53,894 bases of DNA from a virus: the IMG/VR virus record IMGVR_UViG_3300020392_000021, positions 1 to 53,894 of that record, one strand, 5' to 3'. The position numbers and the translations under genes were made by a program. The stretch's first letter is position 1, and the number at the start of each line of letters is the position of its first letter. Under the pieces are notes generated by a model. That model was not told where the DNA came from. It worked only from the letters and a program-made list of their open reading frames with translations, and ran no database searches. Of this stretch, positions 15,931 to 24,326 are shown piece by piece.

Positions 15931-17682
15931 TTATCTATACATACCTTTTCTACCTAAATGAAATTTTCTTCTATCTGTTGCCTTTGGTTTTGGATTAACT
16001 TCTGGTCTAGGTATTTTTTTCCATCTTGGTTTTTTTCTACCTGGTGTAGTTGACGGTGGTGCAATTCCCGGTTCTTTAGTTGGTGCTGGAGAATTACCCA
16101 TTAATGAATCAAAATCTATTTCAATAAATTCCTCGTCATCAAAAGTTGGGTGATCTAAGTCACCATCCATATTACTATCCATATCTAATCTATTTGGTAT
16201 TTGATCACCATCTCTATCTAAATCTCCAGACGCTTGTAAGTAATTTTGTCCTGTAGCAATTGCATCTACTACAGACATATTTTCTTCGTGTACTACACCT
16301 ACATCGTCACCCGCTAATTCTGAAGTTTGATTTGTAATATCTAGATCTTCATCGACATGACAATCACCTTCATGCATTTCACCACATTTTTCACAAATTA
16401 GTTCATTCTCTTTAAGAATTTTGTTTAAAGACTCATTAATGTTTTTTTTTAAAAAGTTTTCCATTAATTGTTTTTTAGAAAATTTTCTAGACTCATTTTT
16501 TTCTTCCTTATCTCCAGTAACATCATATTTTTTACCATCAACTTCAAACTCGTCTTCACCTGCATCGATTGCTTTTTGTCTTTCACCACTAAATTTATTT
16601 CCTTCTTCTAGTTCATCATCAGATTCATCTAATTTAAGAGTTACATCACCACAATCACACTTACCATCTTTTTTTAACATTTCCATTTGTTTTTTAGAAA
16701 TATTAATTGTCTCTTTTTCTTCTTTAATTTCTTCAGATTCTGCTAATTCTTCTTCACCACCTTCTTCTTCATCTGCGAATGGATCTTCTTCACCACCTTC
16801 TTCATCTGTGAATGGATCTTCTTCACCACCTACTTCATCACCACCTTCTAATTCACCATCTTCTTCATCTTCACCCTCAATCTTAGCAATAATGTCTTCA
16901 ACATCTTCATCAGGAATCTCCTCCCAATCAATTGCAGATATTATAGAATTAATAACGTATTTGTCTAATTCTGCATCTGGTTCATCTTTATCTCTCAGTA
17001 GCTGACCAATTTTACCTGTAAGTTTTTGAATTTTTTTAGTTTTATCATCTCCATCTTCATCGTCACCTCCTTCTTCATCAGCAAATGGATCTTCATCACC
17101 TCCTTCTTCATCAGCAAATGGATCTTCATCACCTCCTTCTTCATCAGCAAATGGGTCATCTTCAACTTCTGTATCCACAACCTCATCCTCAACAGGTGCG
17201 GAAGAAGGTGCAGGTGCATCTACTTTAATTACTTTCTTTTGTTCCTCCACTTCTTTTGGTTCTTCTTCTTTAACAACAACACCACTAGCGTTTGCTTCTT
17301 TTACTTCTACCGCATCAGACTCAAACAAGTTAATATTAGTTTTAACACCAAAAGACTCATTTAACATATCAAATTTTAAATTTAATTGTTTTAAAGCTTC
17401 AGCGTAAGAATCATATCTTTCACTATTTTTATTCTGTAAACCACCAATATAATTAAAGTCTTCTGCTAATATAGTACCAGAAGTTTTTTCAGTGGTTTTT
17501 ATAAAGTAACTATGATTTTCTCTTACTATACCATAAATTACTCCGTTAGCACCCCTTTTTACGTTATCAACTTCAGATGTTGAGGTACTCTCATTTAAGG
17601 TGTTCATTTTACCCATTAGATCTTTAATTCTATCTAATTTGTCTTGACCTTTTATTTTTTTTGGATTTACAAAATTTTTCAT
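15931..17682 (-). CDS. Prohead core-like acidic protein with leader, acidic repeats and Ca-binding-like loop
   Basis: The 583-residue protein begins with a basic segment ending DRIKDLMGKMNTLNE|S (31). Residues about 80-120 contain FNYIGGLQNKNSERYDSYAE and LNLKFDMLNE|S, a domain I associate with core proteins of related phages. Two blocks of DPFADEEGG-type repeats make the middle strongly acidic. Cys pairs occur in DGKCDCGD and CEKCGEMHEGDCH. DLDRDGDQIPNRLDMDSNMD near residue 490 resembles a thrombospondin type 3 calcium-binding repeat. The C-terminus is basic, ending HLGRKGMYR. Many (L/I)-x-E sites suggest digestion of a scaffold-like core, leaving the basic tail with DNA; that model is inference. 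Confidence 0.7.
   Translation of the reverse strand: MKNFVNPKKIKGQDKLDRIKDLMGKMNTLNESTSTSEVDNVKRGANGVIYGIVRENHSYFIKTTEKTSGTILAEDFNYIGGLQNKNSERYDSYAEALKQLNLKFDMLNESFGVKTNINLFESDAVEVKEANASGVVVKEEEPKEVEEQKKVIKVDAPAPSSAPVEDEVVDTEVEDDPFADEEGGDEDPFADEEGGDEDPFADEEGGDDEDGDDKTKKIQKLTGKIGQLLRDKDEPDAELDKYVINSIISAIDWEEIPDEDVEDIIAKIEGEDEEDGELEGGDEVGGEEDPFTDEEGGEEDPFADEEEGGEEELAESEEIKEEKETINISKKQMEMLKKDGKCDCGDVTLKLDESDDELEEGNKFSGERQKAIDAGEDEFEVDGKKYDVTGDKEEKNESRKFSKKQLMENFLKKNINESLNKILKENELICEKCGEMHEGDCHVDEDLDITNQTSELAGDDVGVVHEENMSVVDAIATGQNYLQASGDLDRDGDQIPNRLDMDSNMDGDLDHPTFDDEEFIEIDFDSLMGNSPAPTKEPGIAPPSTTPGRKKPRWKKIPRPEVNPKPKATDRRKFHLGRKGMYR
17064..17162 (-). repeat. Three 33-bp tandem repeats in the acidic core protein gene
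   Basis: The 33-base unit starting CACCTCCTTCTTCATCAGCA occurs at 17064-17096, 17097-17129 and, with changes near its end, 17130-17162. It encodes DEDPFADEEGG. A second, more diverged cluster of the same motif lies at about 16750-16835. Confidence 0.9.
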
Positions 17683-17703
17683 TTTATTTTTTTTTAATTT
17701 TTT

Positions 17704-17991
17704 TTAGCTTTGTATTGGATTACCGTTTTTAATATTCACATATTCCCCTATACCTACTTTAGTTTGTGGCGCTATTGGATTACCTAATAATAAGAATCCT
17801 GCATTTAATTGAGTTGTAGATTTATTTACAATGATATCTAATGTTCTACCTGCAGTTCCTGCAACAGAAGTACCGTTAATGATAAATGGTCCTGATCCAG
17901 TAAAATATAATGCACTATAAATAAAATTATCAAAGTCTGCAGTATTATTATTATGTATTACTGAATATGTACCTGTTAAATATGTTCCCAT
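17704..17991 (-). CDS. Small beta-rich structural-type protein
   Basis: The 95-residue protein (MGTYLTGTYSVIHNNNTADF, YSALYFTGSGPFIINGTSVA, TLDIIVNKSTTQLNAGFLLL) is rich in Gly, Thr, Asn and beta-branched residues, with no charge clusters, leader or signal peptide. It looks like a small beta-structured virion protein such as a decoration or fibre-attachment subunit. I cannot name a family. It has its own ATATTTAT box 17 nt upstream and lies just before the acidic core-like gene. Confidence 0.65.
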   Translation of the reverse strand: MGTYLTGTYSVIHNNNTADFDNFIYSALYFTGSGPFIINGTSVAGTAGRTLDIIVNKSTTQLNAGFLLLGNPIAPQTKVGIGEYVNIKNGNPIQS

Positions 17992-18008
17992 AATTATGTT
18001 TTTATTTA

Positions 18009-18016
18009 ATAAATAT
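18009..18016 (-). promoter_or_regulatory. ATATTTAT box before the gene at 17704-17991
   Basis: Minus-strand GTAATATTTATTAAATAAAA, 17 nt before the ATG; it may drive the run 17991 to 13003. Confidence 0.45.
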
Positions 18017-18052
18017 TACAAATTCAATAAAAAAACTCAAAATAGTATATAT

Positions 18053-18844
18053 TTAGTTTCTTATAAATTGTATTGATTCATCCAATGTTAATGATTTATC
18101 ATACGCCAAAGTTTCTAACTCACTTAACTTATCTAAAAATTCCATTCTTCTTAATACCTTAAATGTAATATTTTCATAAGAATATTCTCCTTCTCTATCT
18201 AACCCTGTTTGTCTCATTTTTTTAATTTTTTCTTTAAGGGTTTTTATTGACCTAATTAATTTATCATAGTCACCACCTTTATAAAGTTCAAAAAAATGTT
18301 TTATTGTATCAATTAAACTGTTAGCTTTTTCTTTTACTTTCTTATTATCTATTTGGAAATTTTCTCTTTCAGGTTTTACATTCCATTTGTCCCATAATAC
18401 TGAATATACCCCACTAGCGACATGTGGTTCATCTTGATCTTGTACATATAATTCTACATCATATCCTTTTACTGTGATATTATGTTTTTCATTCCATAAA
18501 TTTTTCTTTGAGTTAAAATATGAACGAACTAATTCTTCGTTTTCATCTACGTCACCAAAATCTAAAAGTATATGTAAATCTACGTCAGAAAAACGAGACC
18601 AATTAAAGTTCGCTAAACTTCCAGTTAATATAATATCACTTATTTCTACATAACCAATATCTAAAGTTTCAAAAAAGTCATCTGCAATCATTAACAGTCT
18701 CTTTCTTATTTCTTTATACATTTGTTGTTCTCTATCGAATATTTTTGGGTTTAATGTTTCTTTGATTCTGAAAGAAGATAAATCAATGTTCTCCTTTTCA
18801 ATAATATCATTAACTTCTTGTTCTTCTAAATTATTTATTTTCAT
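18053..18844 (-). CDS. Predicted nucleotidyltransferase
   Basis: The 263-residue protein has the minimal nucleotidyltransferase signature: ILTGSLANFNWSRFSDVDLH, where GS is followed by the paired Asp of SDVDLH, and a third acidic position in YDVELYVQDQ. The fold transfers a nucleotide to a protein, RNA or small molecule; the target is unknown. The C-terminal part is helical (LIRSIKTLKEKIKKMRQTGL). The N-terminus (MKINNLEEQEVNDIIEKENI) resembles but does not clearly match the leaders. A GTATTTAT box is 16 nt upstream. Related proteins occur in T4-like phages. Confidence 0.8.
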   Translation of the reverse strand: MKINNLEEQEVNDIIEKENIDLSSFRIKETLNPKIFDREQQMYKEIRKRLLMIADDFFETLDIGYVEISDIILTGSLANFNWSRFSDVDLHILLDFGDVDENEELVRSYFNSKKNLWNEKHNITVKGYDVELYVQDQDEPHVASGVYSVLWDKWNVKPERENFQIDNKKVKEKANSLIDTIKHFFELYKGGDYDKLIRSIKTLKEKIKKMRQTGLDREGEYSYENITFKVLRRMEFLDKLSELETLAYDKSLTLDESIQFIRN

Positions 18845-18860
18845 TGGTATCTTTTTTTAT

Positions 18861-18868
18861 ATAAATAC
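18861..18868 (-). promoter_or_regulatory. GTATTTAT variant box before the nucleotidyltransferase
   Basis: Minus-strand CAAGTATTTATATAAAAAAA, 16 nt before the ATG. Confidence 0.4.
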
Positions 18869-18886
18869 TTGTATTTTATATAAATT

Positions 18887-19057
18887 CTAAATACCAATAG
18901 TACCTATCTTATTAATGATTCTATATTCTAATTTTTCTATTATTAAATGAAGTGTTCTAATTTCTTCATACATTTCCTGACTAATTAAAATATCACTTAA
19001 TGATTCTTCTAAATTATATAATTCACCTAAAATTTTTTGTTCTTCTGTTACTATCAT
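18887..19057 (-). CDS. Small helical protein (56 codons)
   Basis: Translation from the ATG at 19057 gives 56 residues, MIVTEEQKILGELYNLEESL then a helix ending KIGTIGI. The start overlaps the stop of the KTSC gene (ATGA), which supports real translation. It is amphipathic and probably a coiled coil. No family is recognised. Confidence 0.55.
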   Translation of the reverse strand: MIVTEEQKILGELYNLEESLSDILISQEMYEEIRTLHLIIEKLEYRIINKIGTIGI

Positions 19058-19347
19058 TGATTTTTAAGGTTTTCTATTTGTTCTAATATTAGTGTCGTAT
19101 CTACAATACCCTCAATTTTTTCTGTCTTATAGTTTTTAATTTTACTATTTAATATTTTACCTTGACTGTTTGCTGACTCAAATTCATTATAATCAGTTCT
19201 TTTTACGTCATGATATAGGTATTGTCTACCACCTTTAAATATAATCGCCAACTTTTGACTTATTGTATTATAACGAGATGCTAGTATATTACTAGATTCG
19301 TATAAATTTTCTATTGATTCTTTATCTATGTGTTTATTTAATAACAT
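19054..19347 (-). CDS. KTSC-domain protein
   Basis: Residues about 26-72 (ASRYNTISQKLAIIFKGGRQ, YLYHDVKRTDYNEFESANSQ, GKILNSKIKNY) match the KTSC pattern, a small beta domain also found at the C-terminus of lysyl-tRNA synthetases and in many phages, thought to bind nucleic acid. The protein is 97 residues and ends in a short helix. It is the middle gene of a three-gene set (19352-19591, this, 18887-19057) that starts from a host-type promoter at 19596-19627. Confidence 0.75.
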   Translation of the reverse strand: MLLNKHIDKESIENLYESSNILASRYNTISQKLAIIFKGGRQYLYHDVKRTDYNEFESANSQGKILNSKIKNYKTEKIEGIVDTTLILEQIENLKNQ

Positions 19348-19351
19348 ATTT

Positions 19352-19591
19352 CTAATTTTTATATAATTTGTAACTATCTATTTCCTTTAACTCATAAATT
19401 TTACCCATTACCGAATGTTCATCGTCTATACTATTTCCTTGAAAATCCTCAGTTATAATAACATAATCACCTGTTATTACCATCGCACAATCTTCATGTA
19501 TAACTCTAATTTTAGAAGATATATCGCTAGAAGGAATTTTACTTTTTATGAGTAAAACTATTTTTTTAAATTTTGGTGCCGTATTTAACAT
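19352..19591 (-). CDS. Small hypothetical protein, first gene of the KTSC operon
   Basis: The 79-residue protein begins MLNTAPKFKKIVLLIKSKIP and carries VIHEDCAMVITGDYVIITED, suggesting a small beta fold. The host-type promoter has its -7 box only four bases before this ATG, so either the message is leaderless or translation begins at a later codon. No family is recognised. Confidence 0.55.
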   Translation of the reverse strand: MLNTAPKFKKIVLLIKSKIPSSDISSKIRVIHEDCAMVITGDYVIITEDFQGNSIDDEHSVMGKIYELKEIDSYKLYKN

Positions 19592-19595
19592 ACCT

Positions 19596-19627
19596 CAAAT
19601 ATACTAAATTTATTTTTTAATTTCAAA
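19596..19627 (-). promoter_or_regulatory. Host-type (Bacteroidota) promoter TTTG-N20-TATATTTG
   Basis: The minus strand carries TTTG (19627-19624) and TATATTTG (19603-19596) with exactly 20 nt between, upstream of the KTSC operon. Confidence 0.65.
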
Positions 19628-20144
19628 TAAAAACATCTATTTCTTTTCCTTCTGGATACATTTGTTTTAGAAGATATACTCTATGATTACCATCAGTTAT
19701 TATGTATTTATTATTTTTTATTGAAATTTTTACATAACTATTATTTTCAGGATTATATCCTTCTTTAGTTAATGAGTTATGAAGATCTCTCCAGTCATAG
19801 TAAAGGTAGTCAAAACTATCTTTATAAATAACCCATATATTAATATTTTTTTTTAGAAAAATATAATAGATGAGTTTAGGTAAAAATAAAGATAGTGGTA
19901 ATAATAATAATAATATTGGGTAATAAAAAAAATTGGTGTTCTTCATTTTATTTTTTAATTTTATAATTAAATTTATTCTTATAATAAAAAAAAAATTAAA
20001 ACAAAAATATATAATATTTTTTAAATGATGATAGGAAAATATAGAAGGTTTTTTTATAATAATTTTATTATCTTTTACTTCTAAAAAAAAACCTTTATTA
20101 TCAAAAATAGTAGTCATGTTATTTATATTGAAAGTCTTTTTCAT
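19623..20144 (-). CDS. Membrane-anchored protein with ParB/sulfiredoxin-like C-terminal domain
   Basis: Two starts are possible: the ATG at 20144 (173 residues) and the ATG at 19946, just before a transmembrane segment (NTNFFYYPILLLLLPLSLFL). The C-terminal 70 residues read WRDLHNSLTKEGYNPENNSY then NNKYIITDGNHRVYLLKQMY. DGNHRV is the hallmark of ParB/Srx-like domains. With only this half-domain the role (DNA binding, nuclease or NTP hydrolysis) cannot be told. The longer form has a second hydrophobic stretch (IIYFCFNFFFIIRINLIIKL). It follows the Hsp20 terminator. Confidence 0.55.
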   Translation of the reverse strand: MKKTFNINNMTTIFDNKGFFLEVKDNKIIIKKPSIFSYHHLKNIIYFCFNFFFIIRINLIIKLKNKMKNTNFFYYPILLLLLPLSLFLPKLIYYIFLKKNINIWVIYKDSFDYLYYDWRDLHNSLTKEGYNPENNSYVKISIKNNKYIITDGNHRVYLLKQMYPEGKEIDVFI

Positions 20145-20154
20145 ATTACAAGTA

Positions 20155-20189
20155 TAAAAAAAACCCACAACAAGTAAAGTTATGGGTTT
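20155..20189 (-). terminator. Terminator after Hsp20
   Basis: AAACCCA (20161-20167) pairs with TGGGTTT (20183-20189), and the minus strand continues into a T-run. Confidence 0.75.
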
Positions 20190-20215
20190 ATTTTTCTTTA
20201 TAGTTATTAAATATT

Positions 20216-20674
20216 TTAAGCTATATCTACTGTTCTACTTCCTTTTTTATTTTTAGTTGGTGTTACTTTAGGTAAAAACAAAATAGTAATACCATTTTCA
20301 ACTTTTGCGTGTACTTCATCTAATACAACGTTTTCTGGTAAATTAAATGATCTAAAAAATTTAGATGTATGATATTCTTTAGAAATATATTCACCTTTAT
20401 CTTTTTTATTTTCAGTTTTTCTTTCACCTTTAACTTCTAAAACATTTTCTTCTATTTTAATAGTTAAATCCTTTTTAGTAAATCCTGGTGTCGATAATTC
20501 ATATCTATATGACCATTCATCTTCATATACGTTAGTAGATGGTGTGTTATCACTATAATCTTTTGTTTTAAGATTATTAGTTCTGATTCTTGGTAAACTA
20601 ATTTCATAACTTCTACCAAATAAATCATCGTTCATAAACTCTCTTAAAAATTCGTTTAAATTTCTATTATACAT
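20216..20674 (-). CDS. Small heat shock protein (Hsp20/alpha-crystallin)
   Basis: The 152-residue chaperone has the alpha-crystallin domain from about residue 47 to 140: STNVYEDEWSYRYELSTPGF, KKDLTIKIEENVLEVKGERK, FFRSFNLPENVVLDEVHAKV and ENGITILFLPK. It holds unfolded proteins for refolding. Hsp20 is common in T4-like phages of aquatic hosts. With the ClpC-type unfoldase at 21739 it forms a small proteostasis set. A strong terminator follows; I see neither promoter class directly upstream. Confidence 0.92.
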   Translation of the reverse strand: MYNRNLNEFLREFMNDDLFGRSYEISLPRIRTNNLKTKDYSDNTPSTNVYEDEWSYRYELSTPGFTKKDLTIKIEENVLEVKGERKTENKKDKGEYISKEYHTSKFFRSFNLPENVVLDEVHAKVENGITILFLPKVTPTKNKKGSRTVDIA

Positions 20675-20754
20675 TTTTTTTATTTTAAATTATTATTATT
20701 ATAAACTAATATAATCAAAATAAATGCCAATAGAATTTTTGTGACATTTTGTCA

Positions 20755-21678
20755 TTAAGGGTTATTTATGTGTTTACCTTTTATTTTATAATAGTTTACA
20801 TCAATACCCTTTTCCTCTAATAAATTTTTAGGGATATATAATTCTCCTGTTTCTAAATAGTGATTCATTCTTTTTCTTCCGAAATTAATATTAAATTCTA
20901 CTAAGTCGACACCAATAAAGTTTCTATTGTTTTTTAATGAGGCTACACCTGTTGTTGATGACCCAGCGAATGGATCTAAAACCACATCGTTTTCATTACT
21001 ACCTATTTTAACAAACCATTCCGCCAATTCAACACTAAATGGTGCGGGATGTAGAATTCCTGGATTTGTTTCTGACGCAGCAATTACAACATTGTGTGGT
21101 AAAGAACCTTTTTTATTTAACTCTCTCATTTGTGAATCATATACACCATCTCTAGAATTAATTGTAGTGACTGGTTTTTTGAATCTTTTTTTGGTAACTT
21201 CTGAATGTTCTGTTCTACAGTTATCTGCAACAAATTTAGGTTTATTAGAATTAGAAAAGTGAAACACATATTCATATCTATCTATTGCCCTATATTTGCA
21301 ATTGGTTGGTATAGCGTTTTTCTTAAACCATATATACGGTTTAGCAACCATATACCATCCCTGTCTTCTCATTTTATATTTTAATTCATCAATCACAGGA
21401 TGTACTACTCCATTATCTATTTTATCATTAATATTTAAGAAAAAACTACCATTGGGTTTTAATACTTTTAAAAATAATTCTGTAAACTCTAAAAACCAAT
21501 CGGCATAATCATCAACATGTATAGATCCGATTTCTCCATCATCATTACCACTATAATTTTTTCTCATTGAGAAATAGGGTGGTGATGTGAATATCATATC
21601 TACTTTTTGATTTTCTTTTATCATAGTAGAAATTATTTTTTTTGTGTCTCCTAAATGTAATTTATATTGACTTTCCAT
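20755..21678 (-). CDS. DNA methyltransferase, beta class (N6-adenine or N4-cytosine)
   Basis: The 307-residue enzyme shows the catalytic TSPPY motif (31-35) ahead of the SAM-binding DPFAGSSTTG motif (235-244) followed by NFIGVDL; this order is that of beta-class amino-methyltransferases. The middle FKKNAIPTNCKYRAIDRYEY is typical of the family. No cognate restriction gene is nearby, so it is probably a solitary enzyme protecting phage DNA or marking it. A host-type promoter at 21701-21732 suggests expression by the unmodified host polymerase, which suits early action. Confidence 0.9.
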   Translation of the reverse strand: MESQYKLHLGDTKKIISTMIKENQKVDMIFTSPPYFSMRKNYSGNDDGEIGSIHVDDYADWFLEFTELFLKVLKPNGSFFLNINDKIDNGVVHPVIDELKYKMRRQGWYMVAKPYIWFKKNAIPTNCKYRAIDRYEYVFHFSNSNKPKFVADNCRTEHSEVTKKRFKKPVTTINSRDGVYDSQMRELNKKGSLPHNVVIAASETNPGILHPAPFSVELAEWFVKIGSNENDVVLDPFAGSSTTGVASLKNNRNFIGVDLVEFNINFGRKRMNHYLETGELYIPKNLLEEKGIDVNYYKIKGKHINNP

Positions 21679-21700
21679 AATTTATTTTATATCTTTAATA

Positions 21701-21732
21701 CAAATATAGAGATATTTATATAAAAAAACAAA
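21701..21732 (-). promoter_or_regulatory. Host-type promoter for the methyltransferase
   Basis: Minus-strand TTTG (21732-21729), 20 nt, then TATATTTG (21708-21701), 22 nt before the ATG. It overlaps the leader region of the divergent clpC-type gene. Confidence 0.7.
21712..21719 (+). promoter_or_regulatory. ATATTTAT box before the ClpC-type gene
   Basis: Plus-strand GATATTTATATAAAAAAAC, 19 nt before the ATG. It has the same orientation relative to its gene as the minus-strand boxes, which supports a directional promoter. Confidence 0.5.
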
Positions 21733-21738
21733 TTAAGT

Positions 21739-24207
21739 ATGAAGAAAGTACAACCAAAGGTTAAAAAAATCATAAATAAGTCTATAGAAGAGGCTAAATT
21801 GTATGGTGATGTGGAAATTAATATAGAACATATTATTATTGCCTTAATCAATGATTATGATAATGAAGCAATAAAATATTTAATTGAGTTGGGTGTAGAT
21901 ATTAATAAACTACACGGTAAGATTGAAAAAATAGTATATTCACCAACAGAAGACGACACTATTATAAATTTATCTTTATTACCTATGTCAAAATACACTA
22001 AAAAAATTATTGCAGATGCTGAAATAGAGTGTGATAAATTAAAAGAACTATATCTTAATACTGCACATATAATGTTATCGATACTAAAAGAAAAAAATAA
22101 TGTAAGTAAAATATTGGAAAAAATGGGAGCAAACTATAAAGATTATAAAAAAACTGTAAAGAAACATCTTATTGAGGATTCTTTTGATTCTATGGACGAA
22201 GAAGAAAACATGTTTAGTAATAGACCACCAAAAAAGAAAAATAAAAATTCTGGTACACCTATATTAGATAATTTTTCTGTAGATGTAACTAAAAAAGCGT
22301 CAGAAGGTAAAATTGATCCTGTAATTGGTAGGGATGATGTAATTCAGAGAGTTGCACAAATATTGTCTAGAAAGAAAAAAAATAATCCTGTTTTAATTGG
22401 TGATCCTGGAGTTGGTAAAACTACAGTTATTGAGGGGTTAGCATTAAAAATAAATGAGGGTGATGCACCAAGAACATTATTGGATAAAAGATTAATTTCT
22501 TTAGATTTAACTTCATTAGTTGCTGGTACTAAATATAGGGGACAATTCGAAGAAAGAATCAAAGGATTAGTAGATGAGTTAGTTGATGTTGACAATATTA
22601 TATTATTTATTGACGAGTTACATACTTTAGTAGGTGCTGGTAACGCATCTGGTTCTATGGATGCGGCTAATGTATTAAAACCAGCTTTATCTAGAGGAGA
22701 TATTCAGATAATAGGTGCAACTACGTTAGATGAGTTTAGAGAACACATAGAAAAAGATGGGGCACTAACTAGAAGATTTCAACAGGTAGTCATTGAACCC
22801 CCTTCAATAAGTGAAACAATAGAAATATTAGAAAAGATTAAATCTTCATATGAAAAATATCACAAAGTTAGTTATTTAGAAGATACCATAATTCAATGTG
22901 TTAAATTAGCAGATAGATATGTTACTGATAGAGAATTTCCTGATAAAGCTATTGATATTATGGATGAGGTTGGTGCTAGATCACAAGTTAATGCAAAACC
23001 ACCTAAAATAATTAGTGACTTAGAACAAGAAATTGTTTCTATTAAAGATGAAAAAAATAGAGTAGTTAGGAGTCAGAAATATGAAGAAGCTGCAAAATTA
23101 AGAGATAAAGAAAGACAAGTTATTGATAAATTAGAAAGTAGAAAAGAAGAATGGAAAAATAATTTAGATAAAAAAAGAACAATAATCAATCCAGAAGACG
23201 TTAGCGAAGTAGTGGCAACTATGACTGGTATACCACTAAAAAGACTTACCAACGATGAAGGTAAAAGATTATTAGGTATGGAGAAAGAGATGAAAGGTAG
23301 TGTTATAGGACAAGATGATGCAGTAGTTAAAATTGCTAAGTCATTAAGAAGAAATAGGGTAGGTATTAGAAACCCTAAAAAACCTATTGGTACATTTATG
23401 TTCTTAGGACCTACAGGTACAGGTAAAACACACTTAGCCAAAAAACTTGCACAATATATGTTCGGTGATGAAGATTCACTAATAAGGATTGATATGTCAG
23501 AATATCAAGAGAAACACGCACTTTCTAGAATGGTAGGTGCACCTCCAGGATATGTAGGACACGAAGAAGGTGGGCAACTTACAGAAAAAGTAAGAAGAAA
23601 ACCATATTCAATAATTCTATTTGATGAGATTGAGAAAGCACATAAAGATATCTACAATGTTTTATTACAATTGTTGGATGATGGACAATTAACAGATAGT
23701 TTAGGTAGAAAAGTTAACTTTAAAAACTGTATGGTTATTATGACATCAAATGTAGGAATTAAAAAATTACAAGAGTTCGGTAGCGGTGTTGGTTTCAGTA
23801 CAAAAAGTTTAGAGAAAAATAAAGATCAAGAGAAGTCTAATTTTCTTAATAAAGAATTAAAGAAACATTTCCCACCAGAATTTTTAAATAGATTAGATGA
23901 TGTGGTTATATTTAATTCACTTAAATCAAATGAAATTAAAAAAATAGTAGAATTAGAAGTAGTTGCAATAACTAAACGTATTAAAGAGTTAGGGTTTGGT
24001 TTAAAAATATTAAAATCTGCAAAAGACTTTTTAAGTGAGGTTGGGTATGATGAAGAATATGGTGCAAGACCACTTAATCGAGCAATACAAAAATATATTG
24101 AAGACCCAATATCAGAAGAAATATTAAAAGATAATATTAAAGAAGGACAAACTATTATGGTATCATATAGTAAGGTAAAAGAAAAGATAGACGTTAAGGT
24201 AATTTAA
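21739..24207 (+). CDS. ClpC-type AAA+ unfoldase
   Basis: The 822-residue protein has a Clp-N domain (about 1-145), AAA domain 1 with GDPGVGKT (221-228) and LFIDELHT (289-296), a short middle region with a UVR-like motif (KYEEAAKLRDKERQ, 447-460), and AAA domain 2 with GPTGTGKT (557-564), LFDEIEKAH and an arginine finger region near FLNRLDD. The short middle and UVR motif are ClpC-like, not ClpB-like. VGFS (684-687) sits where ClpC carries its ClpP-docking loop (VGFN), so the protein could redirect the host ClpP peptidase. No clpP is in the window. It is driven by an ATATTTAT box. Confidence 0.92.
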   Translation: MKKVQPKVKKIINKSIEEAKLYGDVEINIEHIIIALINDYDNEAIKYLIELGVDINKLHGKIEKIVYSPTEDDTIINLSLLPMSKYTKKIIADAEIECDKLKELYLNTAHIMLSILKEKNNVSKILEKMGANYKDYKKTVKKHLIEDSFDSMDEEENMFSNRPPKKKNKNSGTPILDNFSVDVTKKASEGKIDPVIGRDDVIQRVAQILSRKKKNNPVLIGDPGVGKTTVIEGLALKINEGDAPRTLLDKRLISLDLTSLVAGTKYRGQFEERIKGLVDELVDVDNIILFIDELHTLVGAGNASGSMDAANVLKPALSRGDIQIIGATTLDEFREHIEKDGALTRRFQQVVIEPPSISETIEILEKIKSSYEKYHKVSYLEDTIIQCVKLADRYVTDREFPDKAIDIMDEVGARSQVNAKPPKIISDLEQEIVSIKDEKNRVVRSQKYEEAAKLRDKERQVIDKLESRKEEWKNNLDKKRTIINPEDVSEVVATMTGIPLKRLTNDEGKRLLGMEKEMKGSVIGQDDAVVKIAKSLRRNRVGIRNPKKPIGTFMFLGPTGTGKTHLAKKLAQYMFGDEDSLIRIDMSEYQEKHALSRMVGAPPGYVGHEEGGQLTEKVRRKPYSIILFDEIEKAHKDIYNVLLQLLDDGQLTDSLGRKVNFKNCMVIMTSNVGIKKLQEFGSGVGFSTKSLEKNKDQEKSNFLNKELKKHFPPEFLNRLDDVVIFNSLKSNEIKKIVELEVVAITKRIKELGFGLKILKSAKDFLSEVGYDEEYGARPLNRAIQKYIEDPISEEILKDNIKEGQTIMVSYSKVKEKIDVKVI

Positions 24208-24217
24208 TAGTATTTTA

Positions 24218-24249
24218 TTTGGTAGATTAAAATATTTTTCTTATATTTG
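24218..24249 (+). promoter_or_regulatory. Host-type promoter for the first DUF2927-like gene
   Basis: TTTG (24218-24221), 20 nt, TATATTTG (24242-24249), then 15 nt to the ATG. Confidence 0.7.
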
Positions 24250-24255
24250 TATAAA

Positions 24256-24326
24256 TCAAACAATATGAAAAAGTTAATCACATTATTATTAGTATTAGTA
24301 ACACTAAACAGTTATAGTCAGTCTAA
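24256..24326 (+). repeat. 71-bp repeat, copy 1 (5' leader plus signal peptide)
   Basis: This segment matches 42686-42756 with only two mismatches by eye. It covers the end of the untranslated leader and the codons for the signal peptide of two paralogous secreted proteins. Confidence 0.9.

Noticed and set aside
20742-20754. Short inverted repeat TGACA-TTT-TGTCA between the methyltransferase and Hsp20 genes
   Set aside because: The stem is only five bases and no T-run follows on either strand, so I cannot call it a terminator or operator.
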